Shown: positions 57,100-64,000 of the stretch, piece after piece
Layout of the letters: each line of letters starts with the position of its first letter
Position numbering within the stretch: position 1 is the first letter of the stretch
Source: an uncultured Bacteroides sp.
Lineage (GTDB): Bacteria > Bacteroidota > Bacteroidia > Bacteroidales > Bacteroidaceae
Direction of reading: 5' to 3'
Length of the DNA: 64,000 bases
Assembly: GCA_947574505.1 (NCBI GenBank)
Contig: CANPJW010000010.1
Location: 1 to 64,000 of the forward strand
Program-made: the position numbers and the translations under genes
The notes under the pieces: generated by a model
What the model was told of the DNA's origin: nothing
The model's database searches: none
What the model saw: only the letters and a program-made list of their open reading frames with translations

Positions 57100-57972
57100 T
57101 CAAATCAATTCGTAGCTGCTCACCTGAATAGGCATATCCAGATTATGCAGCACCTTCTCCAGCAAAATGCCTTCCCGATTATCATATTCATAGCCGAAAG
57201 TGGCGCGGATGCCTTGAAGGATAAACTGTGTGGCGCGGTCCAAGGCGATAGGAAGACTGTCGCCTTGCATCAGTGAGCCGGTTATCACACTGGTAAATGT
57301 ATCGCCTGTGCCGGGATAGTGTGCGGGCAGGTAGGGACACGTTACTTTCCAATAGCGGTTTCCCTGTCTGTCATAGGCGTAAACGGAAGTTTTGCGAGGA
57401 TCTCCCTGTACGGGCACGCTGGTGATAATAACGATGCCGGGGCCGTGCTCCGAAATCTCATGCAGGTAAGCTTTTAGTTCTTCGTCTGTATTCTCCGCTT
57501 TATAGGGTTTGTCCAGCAAATAGAACAGTTCGGTCATATTGGGCGTGATGACATCTGCTTTCCGGATGAGGTGACGCATTTCCAGAATCATTTGTTCGTC
57601 AAAGTTGGTATATAGCTTTCCGTTGTCTCCTAATACGGGATCTATCATGACCAGGCTGTCGGACTGGCGGAAATCATCAATGAACCCGGATACGATTTGT
57701 ATCTGGCGGGGAGATCCCAAGTAGCCCGTATAAATAGCATCGAATTGTACGCCAAGTTGTTTCCATTCACTGATAATCTTGGGCATCTCGTCCGTGAGGT
57801 CCAAGAAAGAGAAGTGCGGGTATTGGGTGTGGCTGGATAATACGGCTGTGGGCAGAGGGCAGACTTGAAAGCCCATGGATGAGAGGATAGGGATAACGAC
57901 GGTGAGGGATACGCGCCCTGCACCGGACAGATCGTGTACCGCAGCTATCTTCTTTACTTTATTTGTATACAT
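57100..57972 (-). CDS. Pyridoxamine/pyridoxal kinase (PdxY-like)
   Basis: 290 residues of the ribokinase superfamily. Starts KKIAAVHDLSGAGRVSLTVV; DPVLGDNGKLY and the ATP/catalytic motif PGTGDTFTS near the C-terminus are those of PdxK/PdxY. It phosphorylates B6 vitamers to PLP precursors. A thiamin-type hydroxymethylpyrimidine kinase is possible but fits less well. It is 56 bp downstream of murI and may share its transcript. Confidence 0.82.
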   Translation of the reverse strand: MYTNKVKKIAAVHDLSGAGRVSLTVVIPILSSMGFQVCPLPTAVLSSHTQYPHFSFLDLTDEMPKIISEWKQLGVQFDAIYTGYLGSPRQIQIVSGFIDDFRQSDSLVMIDPVLGDNGKLYTNFDEQMILEMRHLIRKADVITPNMTELFYLLDKPYKAENTDEELKAYLHEISEHGPGIVIITSVPVQGDPRKTSVYAYDRQGNRYWKVTCPYLPAHYPGTGDTFTSVITGSLMQGDSLPIALDRATQFILQGIRATFGYEYDNREGILLEKVLHNLDMPIQVSSYELI

Positions 57973-58028
57973 ATCTTCATGAATTAAGCGTTATGGATGG
58001 TATATATAACAGGTAAACCGGAAGAAAG

Positions 58029-58901
58029 TTATTCCAATGCTATGCTTTTTACCTTTATGTCTTGCCGGCCCAAGAAGATGGAAGCGGATTCCTCAAACTT
58101 GTTTTCGCTTTCTGTGGTGAGGAAGCGGCAGTTTCCTCCTTTATCGCAGCGTGCGTCCATTTCCGGATGGCGGTTTAAATAGTCTCGCAGGCTCCGGGCC
58201 ACATATTCCCCTTGTGAAATGATGCGGATAGGTTCAGGCGTAAATTGCCTTATTTTATCCAGTAGCAGCGGATAATGGGTACATCCCAATATGATGGTGT
58301 CAATCATCGGATCTTTATCCAGCAGCCGGTTGATATGTTGTTTGACGAAATAGTCGGCTCCTTCCGATTGATATTCATTATTCTCTACCAAGGAGACCCA
58401 CATGGGACAGGCTTCTCCTGTTACCACAATGTCGGGAGATAACTTATGTATTTCCAAAAGATAGGATTCGGATTTGATGGTACCGGCTGTGGCCAGTATA
58501 CCTACGTGCCGGCTTCGGGTGATTTCTCCTATACATTCTGCTGTAGGCCGGATGACACCGAGTACTCTGCGGGTAGCGTCTATTACCGGAAGATTGATCT
58601 GCTGGATGGTGCGTAAGGCTTTTGCCGATGCTGTGTTGCATGCCAATATCACCAAAGGACATCCCAGTTCAAACAGTTTGCTTACGGCTTGCAGGGTAAA
58701 TTCGTAAACAACTTCAAAAGAGCGCGGTCCGTACGGACAGCGTGCGCTGTCTCCCAAATAGATATAATCATACTCAGGCATCAGTCCGCGTATTTTGTCC
58801 AGAATGGTCAGACCGCCGTAGCCGGAGTCGAATACACCGATGGGACCGGTTGAAGGGAGGATAGATGGGATCATGGCAGTATAGCTATATAATACAGGCA
58901 C
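58029..58901 (-). CDS. murI: Glutamate racemase
   Basis: 290 residues. The two-cysteine mechanism is supported by Cys88 in VILACNTASAK and the later cysteine in ILGCTHYPLL; the substrate loop is GVFDSGYGGLT with Asp25 and Ser26. It supplies D-glutamate for peptidoglycan. The N-terminal ten residues before a second ATG may not be translated. It lies after a long inverted repeat at 58894-58959, which overlaps its first codons. Confidence 0.93.
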   Translation of the reverse strand: MPVLYSYTAMIPSILPSTGPIGVFDSGYGGLTILDKIRGLMPEYDYIYLGDSARCPYGPRSFEVVYEFTLQAVSKLFELGCPLVILACNTASAKALRTIQQINLPVIDATRRVLGVIRPTAECIGEITRSRHVGILATAGTIKSESYLLEIHKLSPDIVVTGEACPMWVSLVENNEYQSEGADYFVKQHINRLLDKDPMIDTIILGCTHYPLLLDKIRQFTPEPIRIISQGEYVARSLRDYLNRHPEMDARCDKGGNCRFLTTESENKFEESASIFLGRQDIKVKSIALE

Positions 58902-58959
58902 GGATTACACGGATGTTCACGGTTCTGAAACCTGTGAAATCTGTGTAATCCGTGCCTGT
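58894..58959. repeat. Long inverted repeat between ompH and murI
   Basis: ACAGGCACGGATTACAC (58894-58910) pairs perfectly with GTGTAATCCGTGCCTGT (58943-58959), and the pairing continues imperfectly inward (GATgTTCACgG against CtGTGAAATC) to form a hairpin of about 30 bp. It carries no run of T. The word GTGTAATCCGTGCCTG is a common intergenic repeat in bacteria as far as I remember, so this may be a small mobile repeat. It overlaps the first 8 bp of murI. Confidence 0.7.
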
Positions 58960-58976
58960 AAAGGTCCTTAACTTAA

Positions 58977-59480
58977 TTATTTGATTCCTACTTTAGCTTT
59001 GACAGCAGCAGTTACATCTGTAGACTGCGCTTCATTTACGTAGGGAATTTCTGTTCTGTTCAAATCGAAGATATAAGTATATCCACCTTCCTGGCCTACT
59101 GCTTTGATGGCGTCTTCAATTTTCTTGTAGATAGGTTCCATCATATCAGCGTATGATTTCTGCAACTGTTGTTGTGCATCTTGTTGGAACTGCATTCCTT
59201 TTTCCTGTAATTCCTGCAATTCTTTCTGGCGTCTTTCCTGAATGTTCTTAGGAAGGTTGGCTTGTTCCTGTTGATATTCAGTATATTTTTTGGTCAGTTC
59301 ATCAGTTGCACGTTTCATTTCATCCTCGTATTGTTTCTGCATGGCTTGGATGTCGGTCTGGGCCTTTGTGAATTCCGGCATGACAGTAAGTACATCTGCG
59401 GATTTAATATGCCCGAATTTCTGAGCAAATACACTCATCGGAGCGATAAGTAAAAGTAGTAAAGCAATTTTTTTCAACAT
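58977..59480 (-). CDS. ompH: OmpH/Skp-family periplasmic chaperone (copy 1)
   Basis: 167 residues with a signal peptide (LLLLIAPMSVFAQ, cut near AQ/KF). The Skp body is a long coiled coil rich in Gln, Glu and Lys (about 40-130: LQEKGMQFQQDAQQQLQKSY), ending with the beta core TYIFDLNRTEIPYVN. It holds unfolded outer-membrane proteins for BamA. It is the last gene of the uppS-bamA-ompH-ompH group; a TACATTTG element at 59525-59532 may give it extra transcription. Confidence 0.92.
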   Translation of the reverse strand: MLKKIALLLLLIAPMSVFAQKFGHIKSADVLTVMPEFTKAQTDIQAMQKQYEDEMKRATDELTKKYTEYQQEQANLPKNIQERRQKELQELQEKGMQFQQDAQQQLQKSYADMMEPIYKKIEDAIKAVGQEGGYTYIFDLNRTEIPYVNEAQSTDVTAAVKAKVGIK

Positions 59481-59524
59481 AGTTCTATTTTTTATTAGTT
59501 ATTGCAAATTTGGATTATCGGTTG

Positions 59525-59532
59525 CAAATGTA
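59525..59532 (-). promoter_or_regulatory. Possible internal -7 element before ompH copy 1
   Basis: The minus strand reads TACATTTG, matching TAnnTTTG, 44 bp before the start and just after the stop of the other ompH. No clear -33 element. Confidence 0.4.
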
Positions 59533-59537
59533 GGAAA

Positions 59538-60059
59538 TTAATTTGAATATCCTAATCTTGAGAGCACTTCATTGCTGATATCAATGCTTGGAGATGCGAA
59601 AATAATGCTTTGGGCGGAGCCTCTGTCCACTACTGCCGCATATCCTTTTTGCTCTGAAATCTGTTTTACCGCTTCATAGATTTTATCTTGAATTGGTGTG
59701 ATCAATGCCTCTTGTTTTTTGGCCATTTCTCCTTCGGGACCGAAATATTTCTTTCTCAGTTCGGCTGCTTCCTTTTCTTTTGCTACAATCGCTTCTTCTC
59801 TTTGCGTTTTCTGTGCGGCCGACAGGGAAGCCGAGGCTTTCTGGTATTCTTTATAAAGTGCTTCCGCTTCTTTTGCTTTTGCTTCCACCTCACTTTGATA
59901 TTGTTGTGAAGCTTGATTCAGTTGGGTATTCGCCTGTTCGTATGCAGGAATATTCTTCAGGATATATTCCATATCAATCAAGGCGAACTTTTGAGCGCTG
60001 GCTGTGAATACACAAGCCACAAACAATAGAGATAATAGGATAGCCTTTTTCATAATCAC
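59538..60059 (-). CDS. ompH: OmpH/Skp-family periplasmic chaperone (copy 2)
   Basis: 173 residues, signal peptide ending near TASAQ. The coiled-coil body (KEAEALYKEYQKASASLSAA) and the beta core AVVDRGSAQSIIFASPSID match Skp. An ATG two codons upstream of the second methionine gives the start used; both are in the signal. It lies 14 bp after bamA, so co-transcription with its client insertase is expected. The two copies are only moderately similar, suggesting an old duplication. Confidence 0.92.
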   Translation of the reverse strand: MIMKKAILLSLLFVACVFTASAQKFALIDMEYILKNIPAYEQANTQLNQASQQYQSEVEAKAKEAEALYKEYQKASASLSAAQKTQREEAIVAKEKEAAELRKKYFGPEGEMAKKQEALITPIQDKIYEAVKQISEQKGYAAVVDRGSAQSIIFASPSIDISNEVLSRLGYSN

Positions 60060-60073
60060 ATTGTTTTTAGTTA

Positions 60074-62716
60074 TTAAAACTCTTGTCCCAGGATAAAGTG
60101 GAACTGGCTTCCACTATACTGGCTGGATCCGTTAATCTTGTCGAAACCGTATGCCCAGTCAATACCCATCATACCAATCATCGGCAGGAAGATACGGACA
60201 CCGACACCTGCCGAGCGTTTCAACTGGAACGGATTGAATTTGCTTACATCTGTCCATGCGTTACCTCCTTCAATGAAGCCTAGTGCATAGATACTGGTCG
60301 AATTTTCCAACATCAACGGGTATCTTAATTCTGCACCTAAACGTACGTAAGCATAGCCTTCACTACCATAAGGAGTCAATGAACCGTTTTCGTAACCACG
60401 CAGTGCAATGGTTTCGGAAGCGTAGCTGGTGCTATAGCCTGTCATACCGTCACCACCCATATAGAATGTTTCAAAAGGTGATTTCTTGTACTTGTTATAG
60501 TGACCCAGCAAGCCGAACTCTGCACGTGTCATGATAACCGGACATTTCTGACCTCCTGTAAGAGCGGTATAGGTCTTTGATTTGAATTTCCATTTGTGGT
60601 ATTCAATCCAGTTGAACATACTTGCCGCTTCATCATAATCATCTTTACCGTATACCGAGTAGTCCTTGTTACTGAACAATGAGTACGGAGGAGTCAGCTG
60701 TACGGAAGCCGAGAATTCAGAACCGCGACGCGGGAAAATCGGGTTATCCGTAGAGTTACGTGCCAAAGTCAGATTCAAACTCAGGTTGTTGCAATTACCG
60801 GTTGACATGTATTCTCCGTTGTTCAACTTGATATACAAGTAGCTCCAGTCTTTCAAAATAAAGCGCTGGTAAGAAAGTTCGGCTGACAAGGTAAAATAGT
60901 CATCCGGCCATCTCAAACGCTTACCCCAACCGATAGATGCTCCATACATCTGGATAGATTTATCGGGGTCATAAAAAGACTCGTAGTTGTTATTATATCC
61001 GCCATAATAATTTCCATAACCGCTGTAATAATTGTAGTAATTATTCATATAAGCTGAGTTATAGTAGTTACTGCTGATATCTGTCTGTATGGAGTAGAAA
61101 GCCGAAACAGAGAATGAATTCGGACGTTTTCCGCCAAACCATGGGTCAAAGAACGATACACTATATGACTGGTAATAACTACCGTTGGTCTGTCCGCTGA
61201 TGGTTAATGTCTGTCCATCACCCTGTGGCAGGAATCCGCGGTAGTTGTCACTCTTATGGAACAAGTTGGTCATAGAGAAGTTCGTGAACTTCAAACTTAA
61301 TTTACCGATAACACCGGTTTGTCCCCAACCTGCCGAGAATTCTACCTGGTCGTTTGCTTTGGACTCCAGGTTCCAGTTGATGTCTACCGTACCGTTGGTC
61401 GGGTCCGGTTGTACATCCGGCTGGATATTTTCAGGGTTGAAGTGTCCCATTTGGGCTATCTCACGATAAGAACGTTCCAATGCTTCTTTGCTGAACAGAT
61501 CTCCCGGCTTGGTTCTTAACTCACGGCGTACTACGTTTTCATACAAACGGTCGTTACCGTTGATACGCACTTTGCTGATAGAGGCCTGAGGACCTTCCTG
61601 AATACGCATTTCCAAATCAATGGAGTCGCCGTCTATGTTTACTTCTACGGGGTCAAGGTTATAGAAAACGTATCCTTTATTATAGTAGTAGTTACCGATA
61701 GCATCTTCATCACCGGTCAGACGCTCGGTCATTAATTTCTGGTTATAAACATCTCCCTTTTTCATACGGAGCTGTTCGTTCAGCCAGTCCGAAGCATAAA
61801 TGGTGTTACCTACCCAGGTCACGTTGCGCAGATAGTATTTGTCACCTTCTTCTATTTTCATGTACACGTCGACGGTACGGTCATCGTACGGAGAAACACT
61901 GTCCACAACAATTTGTGCGTCGCGGTAACCTAATTCGTTGTATTTGTCGATGATATGCTGTTTGTCTTCTTCGTATTTCTCTTCAATGAATTTTTTGGTA
62001 CGGAAAAGGTTGACAAGTTTGTTTTTCTCATTCGTCTTCTTCATGACGCGTTTTAACTTCTTGTCACTTAACACGGTGTTGCCGTCAATGGTGATCTTGT
62101 GGACTTTCACCTTTTCTTTCTTGTCAATCATCACATCAACATCCACTTGGTCCTTATTGTCAGCCAAATCACGCTCTACGATGGTCACTTCGGCGTTTTT
62201 AAAACCTTTTTCATCGAAATGTTTCTTGATTAATATTTTAGCACGGTCTATCAAGTTGGGAGTAATCTGGCTTCCTTTTACCAAACCTAGTTTGGCTTCC
62301 AAATCTTCACGCTCGCTTTTCTTTACGCCGTGGTAACGAATGTCGGCAATACGTGGACGTTGGGCCAGGATGATTTTTAAATAGATCTTGTCTCCAACAA
62401 TTTTTTCAGCTAGGATTTGTACATCCGAGAACAGTCCGTGTCGCCAATAACGTTTTACAGCTGTGGTGATGTCATCTCCCGGAACAACAATGGTCTGTCC
62501 TACCGATAGTCCTGAAAGTCCGATCAATACATAATCTTCATAGTTTTTTACGCCTTCTACTTTGATTCCGCCGATTTCATACTTCTTGGGCGTTCCGGAA
62601 TAAAGTATGACTGGATTGTCGTTTTCTTCTACGTTTGCTTCTTGGGCGTAACTGCCTGTTGAAAAGCAAAATAGGCATGTAAGCGTTAATAGTATAAGTG
62701 AAATACGATATAGCAT
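60074..62716 (-). CDS. bamA: Outer-membrane assembly factor BamA
   Basis: 880 residues with a signal peptide (SLILLTLTCLFCFSTGSYAQ). Five POTRA-type repeats cover about 45-420, starting with KYEIGGIKVEGVKNYEDYVL. The C-terminal 16-strand barrel ends with the insertion signal FHFILGQEF (terminal Phe). It inserts beta-barrel proteins into the outer membrane. A loop at about 547-583 is exceptionally rich in Tyr and Asn (for example YYNYYSGYGNYYGGYNNNY), probably extracellular. It lies between uppS (11 bp) and the OmpH chaperones. Confidence 0.95.
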   Translation of the reverse strand: MLYRISLILLTLTCLFCFSTGSYAQEANVEENDNPVILYSGTPKKYEIGGIKVEGVKNYEDYVLIGLSGLSVGQTIVVPGDDITTAVKRYWRHGLFSDVQILAEKIVGDKIYLKIILAQRPRIADIRYHGVKKSEREDLEAKLGLVKGSQITPNLIDRAKILIKKHFDEKGFKNAEVTIVERDLADNKDQVDVDVMIDKKEKVKVHKITIDGNTVLSDKKLKRVMKKTNEKNKLVNLFRTKKFIEEKYEEDKQHIIDKYNELGYRDAQIVVDSVSPYDDRTVDVYMKIEEGDKYYLRNVTWVGNTIYASDWLNEQLRMKKGDVYNQKLMTERLTGDEDAIGNYYYNKGYVFYNLDPVEVNIDGDSIDLEMRIQEGPQASISKVRINGNDRLYENVVRRELRTKPGDLFSKEALERSYREIAQMGHFNPENIQPDVQPDPTNGTVDINWNLESKANDQVEFSAGWGQTGVIGKLSLKFTNFSMTNLFHKSDNYRGFLPQGDGQTLTISGQTNGSYYQSYSVSFFDPWFGGKRPNSFSVSAFYSIQTDISSNYYNSAYMNNYYNYYSGYGNYYGGYNNNYESFYDPDKSIQMYGASIGWGKRLRWPDDYFTLSAELSYQRFILKDWSYLYIKLNNGEYMSTGNCNNLSLNLTLARNSTDNPIFPRRGSEFSASVQLTPPYSLFSNKDYSVYGKDDYDEAASMFNWIEYHKWKFKSKTYTALTGGQKCPVIMTRAEFGLLGHYNKYKKSPFETFYMGGDGMTGYSTSYASETIALRGYENGSLTPYGSEGYAYVRLGAELRYPLMLENSTSIYALGFIEGGNAWTDVSKFNPFQLKRSAGVGVRIFLPMIGMMGIDWAYGFDKINGSSQYSGSQFHFILGQEF

Positions 62717-62727
62717 TTTATCTAACT

Positions 62728-63459
62728 TTATATTTGTTCACTGGTTTTGCCGAAACGGCGTTCTCTTTTCTGATAATCATAAATGGCTTTGCAAAATTCT
62801 TCTTCGCGGAAGTCCGGCCAGAACGTTTCACAAAAATATAGTTCGGAATAAGCACATTGCCAAAGCAGATAGTTGCTAAGGCGGATTTCTCCTCCGGTAC
62901 GTATAAGCAAATCCGGGTCGGGCATATAGTTTGTACTTAAATGTGCACTTATCAAATTGTCATCGATGTCCTCAATGGCTAGTTTGTCGTTTTGAATCTT
63001 GGCCGCTATTTGTCTTACCGCTTCTGTTATTTCCCATTTGGAAGAGTAGCTTAAAGCAAGTGTCAGACACATACCGGTATTGATTGAGGTGCGTTCAATG
63101 CATTGGTTCAATCGTTCCAGAACTTCTACCGGTAACTTTGCCGTATCACCGATAATGCGAAAACTGATGTTGTTTTTCATGAAAGTTTCTTCTTCAATGG
63201 AGTCCATCAGAAGACTCATCAGAGCAGCGACTTCATCTACCGGACGATTCCAGTTTTCGGTAGAGAAAGTATATAGTGTCAAGTATTTGACTCCCAGTCT
63301 AGCCGCTTCTTCTGCTATGATGTGTACAGTTTCTGCACCGGCTTGATGTCCGAAGCTGCGCGCCTGTCCACGTTGTTTAGCCCATCTTCCATTTCCATCC
63401 ATTATAATGGCTACATGGGCAGGTATACGGCTTTTGTCTATTTGCTCTCTATATGGCAT
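62728..63459 (-). CDS. uppS: Isoprenyl transferase (undecaprenyl diphosphate synthase)
   Basis: 243 residues. The diphosphate-binding start [17 protein letters not shown] contains the catalytic Asp, and [15 protein letters not shown] with ELYF near the end binds isopentenyl diphosphate. It makes the C55 lipid carrier for peptidoglycan and surface glycans. Placed directly upstream of bamA by 11 bp, as in many Bacteroidetes. Confidence 0.95.
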   Translation of the reverse strand: MPYREQIDKSRIPAHVAIIMDGNGRWAKQRGQARSFGHQAGAETVHIIAEEAARLGVKYLTLYTFSTENWNRPVDEVAALMSLLMDSIEEETFMKNNISFRIIGDTAKLPVEVLERLNQCIERTSINTGMCLTLALSYSSKWEITEAVRQIAAKIQNDKLAIEDIDDNLISAHLSTNYMPDPDLLIRTGGEIRLSNYLLWQCAYSELYFCETFWPDFREEEFCKAIYDYQKRERRFGKTSEQI

Positions 63460-63492
63460 GTCGCAATCTATTTTATATGACTCTCTTTGACT

Positions 63493-64000
63493 TTATTCCT
63501 TGGAATCGAATCCCAACTTATTGATTCGTCCTCTCCATACTTCTCCGCTTCGGCTCCATATAATCCACAAGAAGTTATTCTTGTCTACAACATAAGAATA
63601 GTTGCCGTCTGCCTGGTTGTATAGATCAGTGAATTCTGTAGGGAAGAATACATATCTTGAAACAGGTTTCCATGTAACGCCTTGATCCGTTGATCCGTAG
63701 AATCGGCTGAAAGCGGGAATGTCCTTACCGAAACTTTTACCCGGACCACCGAAAGCGTATAATTGGTCGTTGTAATGAATCATGGCTATATTAGCCAGCT
63801 TGGGACAATAAAAACTATCGTATGCGGCTGTAGGATAATCTGCCCAACTGTCTTCTGTAGTCAGTCTGGTCCATACAGTAGAGGTCGTGTCGGTCGCAAT
63901 GGGATTTTCTCCCATTAGTACCATACGGTCTATGAATTTATTGGTTACCAACGGGTAAGCTGTGTATGATAACTGATTTTTCGGGAAATTGGCCGGAACC
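63493..64000 (-). CDS. DUF6242-like protein, C-terminal part (5' end outside window)
   Basis: The frame is open to the window edge, so only about 168 C-terminal residues are seen (from VPANFPKNQLSYTAYPLVTN onward). Repeating beta motifs such as MIHYNDQLYAFGGPGKSFG and WTRLTTEDSW suggest a beta-propeller-like protein; I recall the family as DUF6242 of Bacteroidales, usually exported lipoproteins. Its function is unknown. It precedes uppS by 33 bp. Confidence 0.6.
   Translation of the reverse strand, partial: VPANFPKNQLSYTAYPLVTNKFIDRMVLMGENPIATDTTSTVWTRLTTEDSWADYPTAAYDSFYCPKLANIAMIHYNDQLYAFGGPGKSFGKDIPAFSRFYGSTDQGVTWKPVSRYVFFPTEFTDLYNQADGNYSYVVDKNNFLWIIWSRSGEVWRGRINKLGFDSKE

Overview
The window reads as the chromosome of a gut Bacteroidales bacterium, most likely Bacteroides or Phocaeicola; the species is inference. 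Signs are repeated promoter elements of the Bacteroides type (TAnnTTTG, sometimes with TTTG 19 bp upstream), a fused SecDF, a serine-type sulfatase, ferredoxin-dependent 2-oxoacid oxidoreductase KorAB, ATP-dependent PEP carboxykinase, an NAD-epimerase-like threonine dehydrogenase paired with Kbl, and many lipoproteins with Bacteroidales-type signals. Coding density is high. There is no rRNA, CRISPR array, insertion sequence or phage, and only one tRNA.

Layout. 1-7200: a decayed fragment, an orphan exported sulfatase, tRNA thiolase MnmA with an internally deleted RhuM-like gene, and a large exported GH2 beta-galactosidase. 7200-15700: HU, two overlapping rhomboid proteases with an endonuclease/exonuclease/phosphatase-family membrane protein, an M3 peptidase lipoprotein and SecDF. 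15800-26300: central metabolism: a KdgK-type sugar kinase, the divergent tdh/kbl threonine catabolic pair, tRNA-Arg(CCT), korAB, upp, pckA and a nitroreductase lipoprotein. 26300-33050: typA, a small decayed patch, rpsO, the luxS-mtnN operon for S-adenosylhomocysteine recycling and AI-2, and a YfhO membrane protein.

33075-44314 is a surface-glycan locus. A seven-gene minus-strand operon runs from a fused nucleotidyltransferase/PLP enzyme through an opine-dehydrogenase-like protein and LicD to four glycosyltransferases. A fucosyltransferase-like gene diverges from it and meets an acyltransferase/flippase pair. The fused enzyme beside LicD suggests that a CDP-activated phospho-amino-alcohol is made and placed on a glycan. 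This is the most interesting part of the window.

44396-64000 is mostly housekeeping: metG, comM, a thioredoxin-fold lipoprotein without its CxxC cysteines, an OmpA/TPR-like lipoprotein, xerD, an aroQ-pyk-methyltransferase-rbfA-lolC/E-like run, a pyridoxamine kinase, murI, and the envelope operon uppS-bamA-ompH-ompH. Two intergenic regions between convergent genes (15777-15842 and 56821-56886) carry degenerate repeats with the same 22-nt period, and 58894-58959 is a long inverted repeat.

All assignments rest on motifs read by eye. No database search or structure prediction was run.
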